Shown: one piece after another, positions 35,301 through 44,539 of the stretch | Layout: each line of letters begins with the position of its first letter | How positions within the stretch are numbered: position 1 is the first letter of the stretch | NCBI RefSeq assembly: GCF_001625195.1 | Contig: NC_054389.1 | Location: 7,374,520 to 7,438,519 of the forward strand | Origin: Drechmeria coniospora | Lineage: Eukaryota > Ascomycota > Sordariomycetes > Hypocreales > Ophiocordycipitaceae | Length of the DNA stretch: 64,000 nucleotides | Direction: 5' to 3' | Notes under the pieces: generated by a model | Told to the model about the DNA's origin: nothing | What the model saw: the letters and a program-made list of their open reading frames with translations, nothing else | The model's database searches: none | Translations under genes and position numbers: made by a program

Positions 35301-36248
35301 GCAACGCCCTTCAAGTTCGTCAGCTCCTCGGAGGCGACGGCCGACCTGCCGGCAATCCACGACGGCAAGGTCGACATCTGCGTCCCCTTCCCGGACCACC
35401 GGGTCGCCCTCGGCGTCACCCGCACCCAGCGGGTTCGCATGGCCCTAATCCCCACGCAGCCTTGGGGGATGAGCTTCGCGCGAGCGTGGTACGGCACCGA
35501 GCGCGTCGCCGGGGCGGGCATCCTCACGGCGGCCGAGCGGGCCCTATTCAGGGGCGGCGATGCATCGGACAAGAAAGTCGTAACGCACGGCAGTTCCCAG
35601 CTAAGCGCGGCGGCCGTCTACTCGAGCGCGTACGGACGAAATTATCCTCACCGGCTGATGGAGACGATTGTCACATCGCAGAACCCCTGCGACAGCAAAT
35701 GCGGCCGCTGGCTGCACTGGAGGGAGAACCGGATGCTGACGGTGATGGAAGCGCGTCGGGCCCAGGGTCTCCGCGACGAAGACATCATTGTAGGCACGCC
35801 CGCGGCCCAGTGGAAGATTGTCGGGAACAGCGTCGCCAGGGAGGTGGCGGTCGCGCTCGGCAACGCCATCCGGGAAGCCTGGGTGGTGAGCCTCGGCGGT
35901 TGCGGCGAGCTGGAAGGAGAGGCGAGGGTCAGCCGGATCGAGGGTGTCGGCGGCGACGCTTACGCTTCGGGCGAGACGGCCAGCTCTCGGTCGCGCGAGA
36001 CGTCGACGACGGCGACAACGCCGTCGACGGCCGAATCCGCCGGCCACGAGGGTCGTGGCATCGGGAAGCGTCCGTTCACGGCGGTCAAAGCTGCCTCCTT
36101 TCTGCCGAGGAAACGACTCAGCACGTCGCCGGGAGGTCATCGTGCCCGCGCAAGCAGCGCGCCCGCGGCAGGGCCGAGCCCGTCGGGACGAATGGCGGCG
36201 GCGCACAACACGGTACCGGCGGAGGAAAGCGTCGGTTCGGGTGCGTGA
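32361..36248 (+). CDS. dim-2: DNA (cytosine-5) methyltransferase DIM-2
   Basis: Single coding exon, 1295 aa. The N-terminal part (about residues 200-340; LGMPAGEIEYNLDSFSAYCD, HFYFDGILSVRGECRIFVKR) looks like the targeting region of DIM-2. A BAH domain spans about 475-610 (IQVGDTIS ... FDVIWYYRP ... NELFLSDHCSCE). The catalytic domain has motif I at 764 (DLFCGGGNFGRGLE), motif IV GSPCPGFSRL with catalytic Cys844, motif VI LLENVPGI, motif VIII SCQRRSRIFLAL, and motif X near 1155 (KIVGNSVAREVAVALGNAI). About 120 low-complexity residues follow. In Neurospora DIM-2 makes all DNA methylation, recruited by HP1 bound to H3K9me3. The DLFCGGGNFGRGLE form and BAH domain separate it from RID/Masc1. The frame is open upstream, but the first ATG is at 32361. 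Confidence 0.93.
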   Translation: MPPWPSELDTDFLFDDVEDGPVEAEDGDGAMSFGKDPRPDDPVIYRPDYRAGTRETADPRGQPARQPWTPTVVVPSLENTPRSPGTVPGPLVLFKDECVARGVLDPPDVDSDCPSQLIQSDRETLSDAPDFGTAATGVLRSSKTHSVEVNIPENHLLTPRSCYEPFDAGVPAMPEAQALAALASTRKRLGMPAGEIEYNLDSFSAYCDMDAYPCEMRSLHQLDTKVTARHFYFDGILSVRGECRIFVKRVPIAAMPVGNYGSQHPSVQGHIWLQSCLNRSRSIFYKLGRPTSEYRRFFSPMLWLADLAKHFVDYLKATGDGKELVTLQSFRSSFAAWLEGTHGGAPVFVAWRRQHPRPDFRTAVVANIAFLHKEAIGVLGERDTYCHTIWTEIWDFSRYKEQPRCADARTVVTQYTYDLFKGLPFGDQLTVVPVSAKTEVLRNELIRQRHLELPSTLHDAPKSVSTAAKDRIRNIQVGDTISTPRDDEHSGSKWKREVSKGLEDVDRWFALVQAVHTREDGKRVFDVIWYYRPHDTLCGIMKYPWNNELFLSDHCSCEELCKIGEDEVLGVHDVDFGGTSTTEAELFCRQTYIHAERKWITLKTDDMKCEHWRKGTRPAPYRDGDTLLVHLDPASDVAEPCELVTSHAEADRVLYRFRRLLRRKQVEPDSLARPNELVYSACLPLVEKHEGHIIGRCDVRHFSAGDALATPYDRDGVGAFFALTHELRRDDDGTDACVPLKAAPPGLRQGWDPAAKVPKLRGFDLFCGGGNFGRGLEDGGGIAMRWANDVNSQAMHSYMANVSEPVSPFLGSIDDLQRRAIEGRFSDCVPAIGDVDFVSAGSPCPGFSRLTNDKTTVQQRKNQSLVAAFASFIDLYRPRYGLLENVPGIVHGRANRDQDVFSQLICALVGLGYQARFFLLDASSCGSCQRRSRIFLALAAPGHRLPARPLATHSHPPRTSLLGIGLLPTGEPMAEREMPTATPFKFVSSSEATADLPAIHDGKVDICVPFPDHRVALGVTRTQRVRMALIPTQPWGMSFARAWYGTERVAGAGILTAAERALFRGGDASDKKVVTHGSSQLSAAAVYSSAYGRNYPHRLMETIVTSQNPCDSKCGRWLHWRENRMLTVMEARRAQGLRDEDIIVGTPAAQWKIVGNSVAREVAVALGNAIREAWVVSLGGCGELEGEARVSRIEGVGGDAYASGETASSRSRETSTTATTPSTAESAGHEGRGIGKRPFTAVKAASFLPRKRLSTSPGGHRARASSAPAAGPSPSGRMAAAHNTVPAEESVGSGA

Positions 36249-36474
36249 TTTCGGCGTCGTCGGGACGCATGACGGAGAGCGACTGACGATGGCGCGGGCA
36301 CAATCGCCGCGTCGTCGACGGATGCCGCTCGTCCGGTCGCCGCGCCATGTTGCTGTGCACCAGCCGCGGAGGTGACGAGCAGAAGTTTGATGCATGACGG
36401 CAGGGGCACGACGGACCAACAGCGGGTGCATCCCATTGTCTCGCGGCAGAAGCAAGGTGCCGACTGTGATGAAA

Positions 36475-36990
36475 CCTCGGCCTGCGGTACGTTGAATGCG
36501 GCTCATGCGAAAAGAAGGGGGCATTGTATACGAAAATGAAGATGGTTTGGCCAAGTACCAACGGACATGATGTGACACCAAGAGTGAGCGCAAGCACGTT
36601 CATCTTGCGGTCGAAGCACGGTGGTATCTCGGGCTGCGGTACGTTGAATGCGGCTCATGTGAAAAGAAGGAGGGATTGTGTACGAAAAATGAAGATTGTC
36701 TGGGTAGCAGCACTTGATTATCCAAGTACCAATAGGCATGACATGAGACCAAGAGTGAGCGTAGGCATATTCCTCTTGCGGTCGAAGCACGGTGGTATCT
36801 CGGGCCGCGGTACGATGAATGCGACTCTCGTGAAGAGGGAAATGACGATTGTCTGTCCAGCAGCACTGCTTCAGCTGAACGGCTGTGCACATGATGCACC
36901 AAGAGCGAGCGCAGGCACGATCCTCTCACAGTCGAAGCATGGTGGTATCTCGGCCTGCGGCACGTTGAACGCAAAGTGAAAGGGGGGTTG
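36475..36990. repeat. Minisatellite A: about 150-170 bp unit, 3.3 copies
   Basis: Units begin at about 36475, 36627, 36798 and 36948 with YCTCGGSCTGCGGTACG-like sequence, then TTGAATGCGGCTCATG, a variable middle with ATGAAGATTGTCTGG, and AAGAGYGAGCGYAGGCAC and GTCGAAGCACGGTGGTATCTC. Copies are diverged. The minus strand has an open frame across the array (37010-36600) whose translation repeats FFSHEPHSTYR and YHRASTARG, a by-product of the repeat. Confidence 0.85.
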
Positions 36991-37042
36991 TGTCTGCCAG
37001 TGAGCGTCATGGCCGGCCGAGCTCGAGGCCGACGACAGGCCT

Positions 37043-37333
37043 GGGATCACGACCGGGGCATTCCTTGACGAGATTCTCGCTTTCCGCTTCACCACAAGCA
37101 CCCTCCCCCCAATGGGATCACGGCCGGGGCGTTCCTTGACGAAATTCTCGCTTTCCGCTTCACCACAAATACCCTCCCCTCCCCCATGGGATCACGGCCG
37201 GGGCATTCCTTGACGAGATTCTCGCTTTCCGCTTCACTACAAATACCCTCCCCCCCATGGGATCACGGCTGGGGCATTCCTTGACGAGATTCTCGCTTTC
37301 CGCTTCACCACAAGCACTCTCCCCCCATCGGAT
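37043..37333. repeat. Minisatellite B: four copies of a 71-74 bp unit
   Basis: Copies start at 37043, 37114, 37188 and 37259. Each reads GGGATCACGRCYGGGGCRTT, CCTTGACGARATTCTCGC, TTTCCGCTTCACYACAA and a variable CCCTCCCC end. Copies are almost identical; the length change is in the C run. Unrelated to minisatellite A next to it. Confidence 0.9.
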
Positions 37334-37450
37334 CGAATGGCCGGCCCAGCACGTCTCTGGACGGTCGTGAGCGAGGTCGGTGCGAAGCGCACGTACGGTG
37401 AACAAGGCACGGACGCTGGTGCAGGACTGCGCTTGCGGGGCTCGCGGAGC

Positions 37451-37525
37451 GGGACTGTGGGACTGCGGGACTGCGGGACTGCGGGATTGCGGGACTGCGG
37501 GACTGCGGGATTGCGGGACTGCGGG
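37451..37525 (+). repeat. Octamer repeat (GGGACTGC) about nine units
   Basis: GGGACTGC or GGGATTGC repeated with one GGGACTGT. It is in frame with nothing supported. Confidence 0.9.
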
Positions 37526-38285
37526 TCGGCCGTCGCTGGTGAACGGCGGCGGGCCCGCAATTTCCATCAGGCAGGGCGGCGGGGTAGGAAAAGCATTGCC
37601 AAGTCACATGCAGTTGGGGAGAGGGACAGCACAGTACGAGGACCGAAGGTGTACGGTAGGGACTTGGCCACTCCGTACTGCATCATTAGGTGTACTATGC
37701 GCTTGTAGTATTCTGTACTTGTGAGCAGTCGTTGTAACTTCTGCGCAGCAGTAGAAGTATTACTTTCAAGGACTGTACGTTTCGAGGGGACCAATGTGTA
37801 TCTGGACTCCGTACAAGAACCAGTACCTACTAGGTACTTTAGGTACTGAGCATGACCGCTAGCGGTGCCGCAAAATTGCACCTTCAGGTACGGAGTACAG
37901 CACCGTACGCCTACAACTAATGCTCCGTACCTGCTTGCCAGGTGCCTGCTTCCACGCAAGTGCTCCGTACTGTACACGTACTGTACTCACGCGTACTGTA
38001 ATTTCAGGTGTCAAGTACAAGAACAGTACATGCAGGAGTGCACCGAGCTACGTACCTGTACAAGTTAGTAGGTTCCTACAAGTGCAAGTACATGTACAAC
38101 TGCTCCGTACACCTGCAGTTCGTTACTATTGGTTCCTTTCCTAATGCACCAACTGTATTTGAGTATGTATTAATATTACAACTACTCCGTACAATTAATA
38201 CCGTATAGTACTCCGTACGGAGTGCGGAGTTTGACTTAAAGTACGGAGTACGCCGTAAGTACATGTACTTCCGTGTAACAGCGTT

Positions 38286-38341
38286 ACTGACTCTGCATTA
38301 ATTACTCCGTATCACTGACTCTGCATTGATTACTCCGTATT
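38286..38341. repeat. Direct tandem repeat, 2 x 28 bp
   Basis: ACTGACTCTGCATTRATTAC followed by TCCGTATY, repeated twice with only two differences, inside the large motif island. Confidence 0.85.
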
Positions 38342-39245
38342 ACTTGCTCGCACTTATTCGGCCCGTAATCGCACAAGTACTGTACTCCGTACTTGCTGGC
38401 AAATAAACCCAAATTGCCTTGGCTCGGTTGCCACAATCGTAGCCGTCAAACGTGCATCCCCCTCCAGACGAGTGCATACTACCTACGTACGGAGTACTGC
38501 AAGTAAGTATTCTACTAGCAGCACTTGTACTGTAGCCAAGTGCTCCATACTTGCTTGTACAGGCATCCGTCATCACACGTTCGTACTCTGCACGCAGTAA
38601 TACTCTCTGTAAGTACTTGTACAACTAGTGTTTTCCGCGCACGCAATCGGCTCCGTGCCGTATCAAGTGCTCCGGCCTATCCTCGCATTTCCCCTCCATG
38701 CCGATGGCCATACCTACCCAACCTCAAACGGCGGCCGAAACGCACCGATCGATTTCAGCGCTTTCCAACATCGAATGTGAACCCGTACACGTACTGTACA
38801 TCTGCAGCAGGCTTCGGTCCTTGCTGGTGCGCGTTCAAGTCCGTGTCTAGTGCTCGTAGCCATGGTAGGTGCATGCACGTACTTGTGGGCGTGCGCGAAT
38901 ACTTACATGCACGTACTTGCATGTAATACTTGGCTCCAAGTACTGTAAGTACAGTACTAGAATTGTACAGTAAGTAAGTACGTCGTACTTACTTGGATAG
39001 GTAATTCCGCCGCTGCCATTGGCCGACGGCAACAACCCAGGACAATAGCAGGCCGGCTCGGTCTCGGTATTGGCCGAGGCGGCTCCGAAATTGAGAGCGA
39101 ACACGGCAGTCCTTCCCACTCCGGCAGCTGGCTTGGGCCTCCATTGCCGATGAGGAATATTCTCAGCTCGCGCGGGCATCGGTGCTTGTTGCTCGTGGGC
39201 CCAAGGTACCTAGAAAGTACGAAGGTAGGTGGTGTAAGCACTGTA

Positions 39246-39322
39246 CTTGCAGGTGTAGGTGTGCATGTGCTTGCAGGTGTAGGTGGGCATGTACTGTACT
39301 TGCAGGTGTAGGCGTGCATGTA
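39246..39322. repeat. Three units of CTTGCAGGTGTAGGYGKGCATGT
   Basis: Units start at 39246, 39270 and 39299, 24-29 bp long. The middle unit has an extra CTGTA. Confidence 0.85.
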
Positions 39323-42300
39323 CTTGCACTTGCACGTGTCTGTCCGCGAGGACGAAACCGCTGTGGTATGGTGCCAAGCTGCCGGATACCACCAACACCT
39401 AACTAACTGTACATGTTCTTACAGCACAGTGGAGAAGGGCGGTCAGCGGGCATGCCCGTCACGAGCTCATCCACCTCCCAATTCATCCAAGGGAAGGGAA
39501 CTTTGGAGGGCCGCCTCCACATCTCGATGCAGCGGGAGGACCCTTATTCCATGCTTGAATGGCATCGGCTCCAAGTAGGTACAGTACAAGTATTACCTGC
39601 ACATGTGCTTACTTGTGCTTGCTTGCATGGGCGGGTGCACGAACCGGACCGCAGAGTGCACGACGCCGCACCCTCCACCACCAAGCGCTGGCAGGCGTCG
39701 TGGTACCCCCACTGTGCTGCGCCGCGCGATACTTGCAGGCGCAGGAACGGTATAACTCTGGGGCCGAAAATGCCGGAGAGCGACTGATACCGCACATGTA
39801 CTTACTTTGGCGCAAGTGCTTTCTGTCCCTACCTACTTAAGTAATTAGGTACCTACCTACCTACTAGGTACCTACAGACACTACCGACAGTACTTACCTA
39901 GTACCGACCTACCTAGTACTTACCGACCTACCTTGGTACTAACCTAAGCATGTACAGTAGTATACTCGCACATGCCTGTGGTGGCCGTACTTACTCCCAG
40001 CGTCCACGGTGCTCCCATCCGTGGCGTGCGGGTGGGTGCGCAAGATGCGCGATGCACATGCCCCGATGAGCGCAGGGGAGGCCTTCTCGTCGTCATCATC
40101 GTCGCGAGTGTAGCCACGTGCCGCAGGTGCAAGAACGCACCTTGACCAACGTGGTCCCTGGCGCAACTGCAACGCAGGATCCTTCGCGATCCTAGCCGTC
40201 GTCGCGCCGTCGGCCCCCGAACCCTCCGGTGGGTTCCGGCGTGTCCTGGCCTTCTAGAAGGCACCTCGCCGAAGCAGGCATGTCAGGCACATGGACCCGT
40301 GCCCCTTGGCGCTCGGTGTACTTTATGCCGTGCACGTGCGCCAGGTACCAGGCGGCAATCCTACGTACAGTACTCCGTAATACAGTGGCTCCTCTCGCAC
40401 GGGATACTACTTGCAGCAGGTACGTACTGTAGGTGCCTCGCGGAGCACTGTGGCACCAAGTACGGGCGGGTGTGGAGCAGAAGGGCGACAAAGTATTACG
40501 GAGTACAGTGCGTGCATGTACTGTACATGTACAACTACAGGAATGCAAGTGCAACGTACAAGCAAGTACTCTGTACTTACTCTGTAGTTGTACAGTACTA
40601 CTCCGTAGGTACGTAGTCCATCGTTCATGTTGGTACGGAGTACTCCGTACTTGGGATGTGCGAGTACTGTACTTACGGAGGAATGACGAGTAATACAGCA
40701 AAGTACGGAGCACTTCAGCACCTGTGTTTTCTGGTGCGAGCAAGCACCCAATACCCAGCAACTGGGTACCTAGTACGGAGCGCTTGTACTTACCCTCCTG
40801 CGCTGCGCCATGCGCGTTTGCTTCATCAAGAACCTGCGGCATTATTCGTGCTGGGTGACGATGGATGCCTAGTGCCAATGGAATGCCTGCACACCTATAT
40901 ACATGCAACGACAGCACGGTAGGGGCGAGTAATAAGCAAGCAAGCGTAATGTATGCCACAAACCTCGCACACTCGTGCAAAATCGTGAATGGCACAAATC
41001 GAGTACGAGGAGGATTGAGGGCACCGATCGATGGCTGCTGGTGGTGGCGGGGCCCTGTCGCTGAGTCGCTCAACACGCCGCATAGCAGGCATCCTGTCAA
41101 CGGCCCCAACTAAAAGAGTGGGTGCGACGGTGTATCGACTCAAGTACAGGTGCATGAGCTCCATACATGTACTGTAGTTGTAATGTACAGTCAGTACTAG
41201 GTTAGTACTTATTACTGTACTTACGGAGCACATCTACTCCCTCTAGTACCTTGGTGGCACTTACAGTACACTGCACTGTACTCCGTACACATACACCGAA
41301 TCACAACAAGCACTCCAAACTCCGTACAGTACACTTGCTGGAATATATACACTTGCTGTACTCCGTAATAATATTCCATACTTGCAGTACACCCACCCAA
41401 GTACTCGGAATAACCAAACAGTAGTAGGCACGTACCTAGTAGGTGCCTAGTACGGAGCACACAAGTACCAAAATACAGTACTTACTTACTCAAGTACAGT
41501 ACGATACGAAGTGATATTCACAAGTTGGAACTTGGTTCCTGGGAATCTCAGTTGCCGTGCTAGTAGTACAGTACTTATCATTAGGCCGTCGCTTTGCTAG
41601 TAGTGCTTGCATCATTGGGCCGTCGCACTCACCACGGCCACGATTCTTCGCATTCCGCCGTCGGGCAAACCGGGCGTGCATGCATCCGTATTGTCTGTTG
41701 TTGCCGGTCGCGTACGCCCACCCGGGCGCAGAGTACGGAGTCGCTACGGCACGGTCTTCTGTCCGCGACGGCACGCCTGCGCATGCTCGGGTGCAGAGCG
41801 GACCGGAGTCGCTGCCGGGTTCTGTTTGCCGCCGCTGGTATAACTGGCTACTGGCCTGTGAGTACATCTACTTATGGCACTATACTGTAGTTGCAAGTAC
41901 GTGTACTGTAGGTGTGCTTGCCCGTGCATCATGTCATTGCATGTACTGTACCGAGTGTTCTCGCCGAGAACCGTCCGCGCTCATTCCCTGCATTCGTCTC
42001 CCTCGCCAAGAACCATTCTGCATCCCTCTACGAGACTATTGTTCATACGTTGTAATGCACAACGCTGTACATGGGTGCCCGTACGTACCTGGTGGTATTC
42101 TTCCAGACCGACTGGCCAGGCGACGGACGAGGAAGCAATCTGCTGCAAAAGCTGTAGCACTTTGATCAGCCAAGTACTCCGTATCATTGTATTATTCTAC
42201 TCCAAGGACATGTGCCCCGTACCCCCGTAACTGCCTGTGCATACAAGTATACCTGCATGTACACCTGCATGTACACCTACGTGTGCTCCGTACTCGCCGC

Positions 42301-42480
42301 TATTACGGGCAGGTGCTGGTGCCTGTCAATGCTTGTGGAGGAGGTGCGGCCGGTACCTGGAGGAAAATCACCCATCGGCTGTACCTCGTCGTACTAGCTG
42401 GGCGGCTCGCACTGGGCGGCGCCGAACCGGACTTCGTCGAGCGGTGGGCTCCTGGATGCAAGCACCTGTAGGCGTACGGT

Positions 42481-44539
42481 GCATGTACAGTGTAAACACG
42501 ACACGGTACCTGTCGATACCGCTGGCAATACGAGCACGCGCCTGCAAGTACTTGCCTGTGCTGGCAGCGGTCTGCGAACCGCTGGGAAGGAGGTTGGACG
42601 CCCGTGGCAGCGCCGCGCCGTGCCTGCCTCCTAGCACCTGGCACGTGGTGCTGGTAATCGCTCATTTGGCAACTGCGATGGATGCGTGCTGGGTGCCGAA
42701 CGCGCCGCTCCACGGTGCACGTGCTCCCAGGCAGCCGCCGTGCTTCTAGGCGAGGCCATGGATGGGTAGGTGCCGACGGGTAGCGGTACCGACGGTTGGC
42801 GGGGAATGCGCTATCGAGGCGAGGTAGCGCTACTCGGTCCGAGTCTGTAATTTAAGCAACCGCTCGCCCCTCATGCCTGCCTGCCCGCGCCCAAGGCTCT
42901 TGGGCTGCGAATTCTGCCCGAGGCGAGGCCCTTGTCCGCATTCATCGACCCCCATCCCACCCACCACCATCATCCCCCCCGCCAGCATCCCCCGCCAACA
43001 TCCCACCCACCCTCTACCATCAGCCAACACCAACACCTGCAGTACTTTTAGTGCCTCGAAGACCAGACGACAGCCCTTCCTCCTCGCCTCCTCTCGTCGT
43101 CCCGAGCCGGTGGAAATCATCCCTTCTTCGCCCCCCCCCCGCGCCGAACTGCACCGCTTCCTCGTCGCCACGCCTCTGTCGCCGGCGATACATTCTTCCT
43201 CGTCGACTCGCCACCGACTCCGACACCGACACGCGGCCACCGGCACCCGCACCGCCCTCACGTCGCACCGGAACCTGCCATCCCCCCTCCCCCTCCCCTC
43301 CCCTCCCGCCGTGCGGCCGCTTCTCCAACGGAATCTCGTCTCATCTCGACCGTGACGTGCCGAAGCAAGTCATATCCAGCCAGCCAGCCAGCCAACGCGG
43401 CCCCGGTGACGAGCTGTCGAGGCCGCCCGCACCCACGTCGCCTCCATCGCCGTCCCGCCGACGGCTTCACGTCGCCAGTCAACCTCCCCGCGCTCTCCTT
43501 CGCTGGCCCGTCGACCCCCCGCTCCCTCGACGCGCCGCCCCTCGTCCGTCACGCACGCTGTCCGGCTGCCACGCACCCTCGGGAAGCCGCGCGACAACGC
43601 CGAGCCCCGGCTGCCCGCCCGCGTCCTTCGCACCGCCGCCGCACTCGTCGTTCGACCTCGCAGCGGCAGGCAGCGGCAGCGGTAGCCGTGGTGTCCGTCG
43701 TCGTAGCGGCCGTCGTAAGGGTCCTAGCTTCGTCGTCGTCCTCCCGCGCCACCAACAGGCCGTCCAGCGTTCCGACGGCATCCCTCCGTCCGCCTGGACC
43801 TTTCTCGACCGACCGACCGATCGACTCCGCTCCTCCAACCCTCTCCTCCGCCGCCGCGCCTCGACGGTATTCCGCTTCCTGTTGCACGACGTCGACGGTT
43901 GTGATAGGATACTCCATCCTCGGATAGATGCGCCATGACATACATTGTGAGTCGACGAAATCACATGCCTCCTCGAGCCCTCCTCCCCCCACCCCGACGC
44001 CACGCATGCAAGTCGCACTCGGCTGCGCGTCCAACCCAACCCTCGTCCGCCGTCTCCTCCCGCCTTGCTCGTCTGCCTTTCCCCTCCTCCTCCGAGCACC
44101 GCCGGATGCCCGTCGTCGCCGCAGCCTATCACCGCTTCCCCTGCTCCCGTTGGCCTGCTGGCGGCTCCGTCGCCAACACCATCCCTCCCCGTGCTCCCAC
44201 ACACACCATTCCCGCTTCTCCTTCACACCGCCTCGCCCGTGCGACACCTTTTCGCGCCTCATGCTCTGCTCCGCGCGACCTGTCGCCGCCGGTCTTGGCT
44301 CAGTCTCACCGACTATCGCCGAGACCGAAGTCGATCGTCTGCCTGGCCGTCCGAAGTCGTCGGCGAGCGAGCCCTCGTGTTCCCTGCCCTCCCTACCCCA
44401 TGGCGCCAACCCTTACCCTCGACCTCTCGCGACTCCGTCGATGGCGATGTCGCGCCCTTGCCTCGCCGCCCTACCTGACCCGTCATGTCTTGAATCGCCG
44501 ACGCATATGACCCCCTTTGCTCCCTCGCGAGCCAGCGTC
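42481..44539 (+). promoter_or_regulatory. LST7 upstream region with long pyrimidine-rich leader
   Basis: From about 42860 to 44520 the + strand is strongly C/T-biased, with CCCCCC, CCTCC and CGTCGTC runs. The frame joined to LST7 is open back to an ATG at 43928, and two other plus-strand frames (43051-43938, 43352-43927) are long, but all are Pro/Ser/Arg low-complexity, as expected from skewed bases. A GTGAGTCGAC donor-like site at 43946 could mark a leader intron. I read this as promoter plus long 5' leader. Confidence 0.45.

Larger units (their letters stand above)
37600..42480. repeat. 4.9 kb motif island, gene-free
   Basis: The longest run of TACGGAGTAC/TACTCCGTAC, AGTACTTGTAC, CAGTACAG and ACCTACCT words in the window, mixed with some unique GC-rich sequence. 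It includes a perfect 18-bp palindrome GTACGGAGTACTCCGTAC at 40633-40650, a 28-bp direct repeat at 38286-38341, three CTTGCAGGTGTAGG units at 39246-39322, and a CCTA-rich tract at 39830-39950. The longest open frames (41557-42165 and others) have no recognisable domain and odd composition. I see no transposon protein. Confidence 0.75.

Noticed and set aside
37043..37333. Four 71-74 bp repeats considered as a CRISPR array
   Set aside because: Whole units repeat with no unique spacers, and the genome is eukaryotic. It is a minisatellite.
41557..42165. 202-codon plus-strand frame in the large motif island
   Set aside because: Crosses island words, is rich in Cys, Arg and His by composition, and has no recognisable segment.
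43051..43938. 295-codon Pro/Ser/Arg frame upstream of LST7
   Set aside because: Explained by strand base skew; no conserved blocks or splice pattern that links to a domain.
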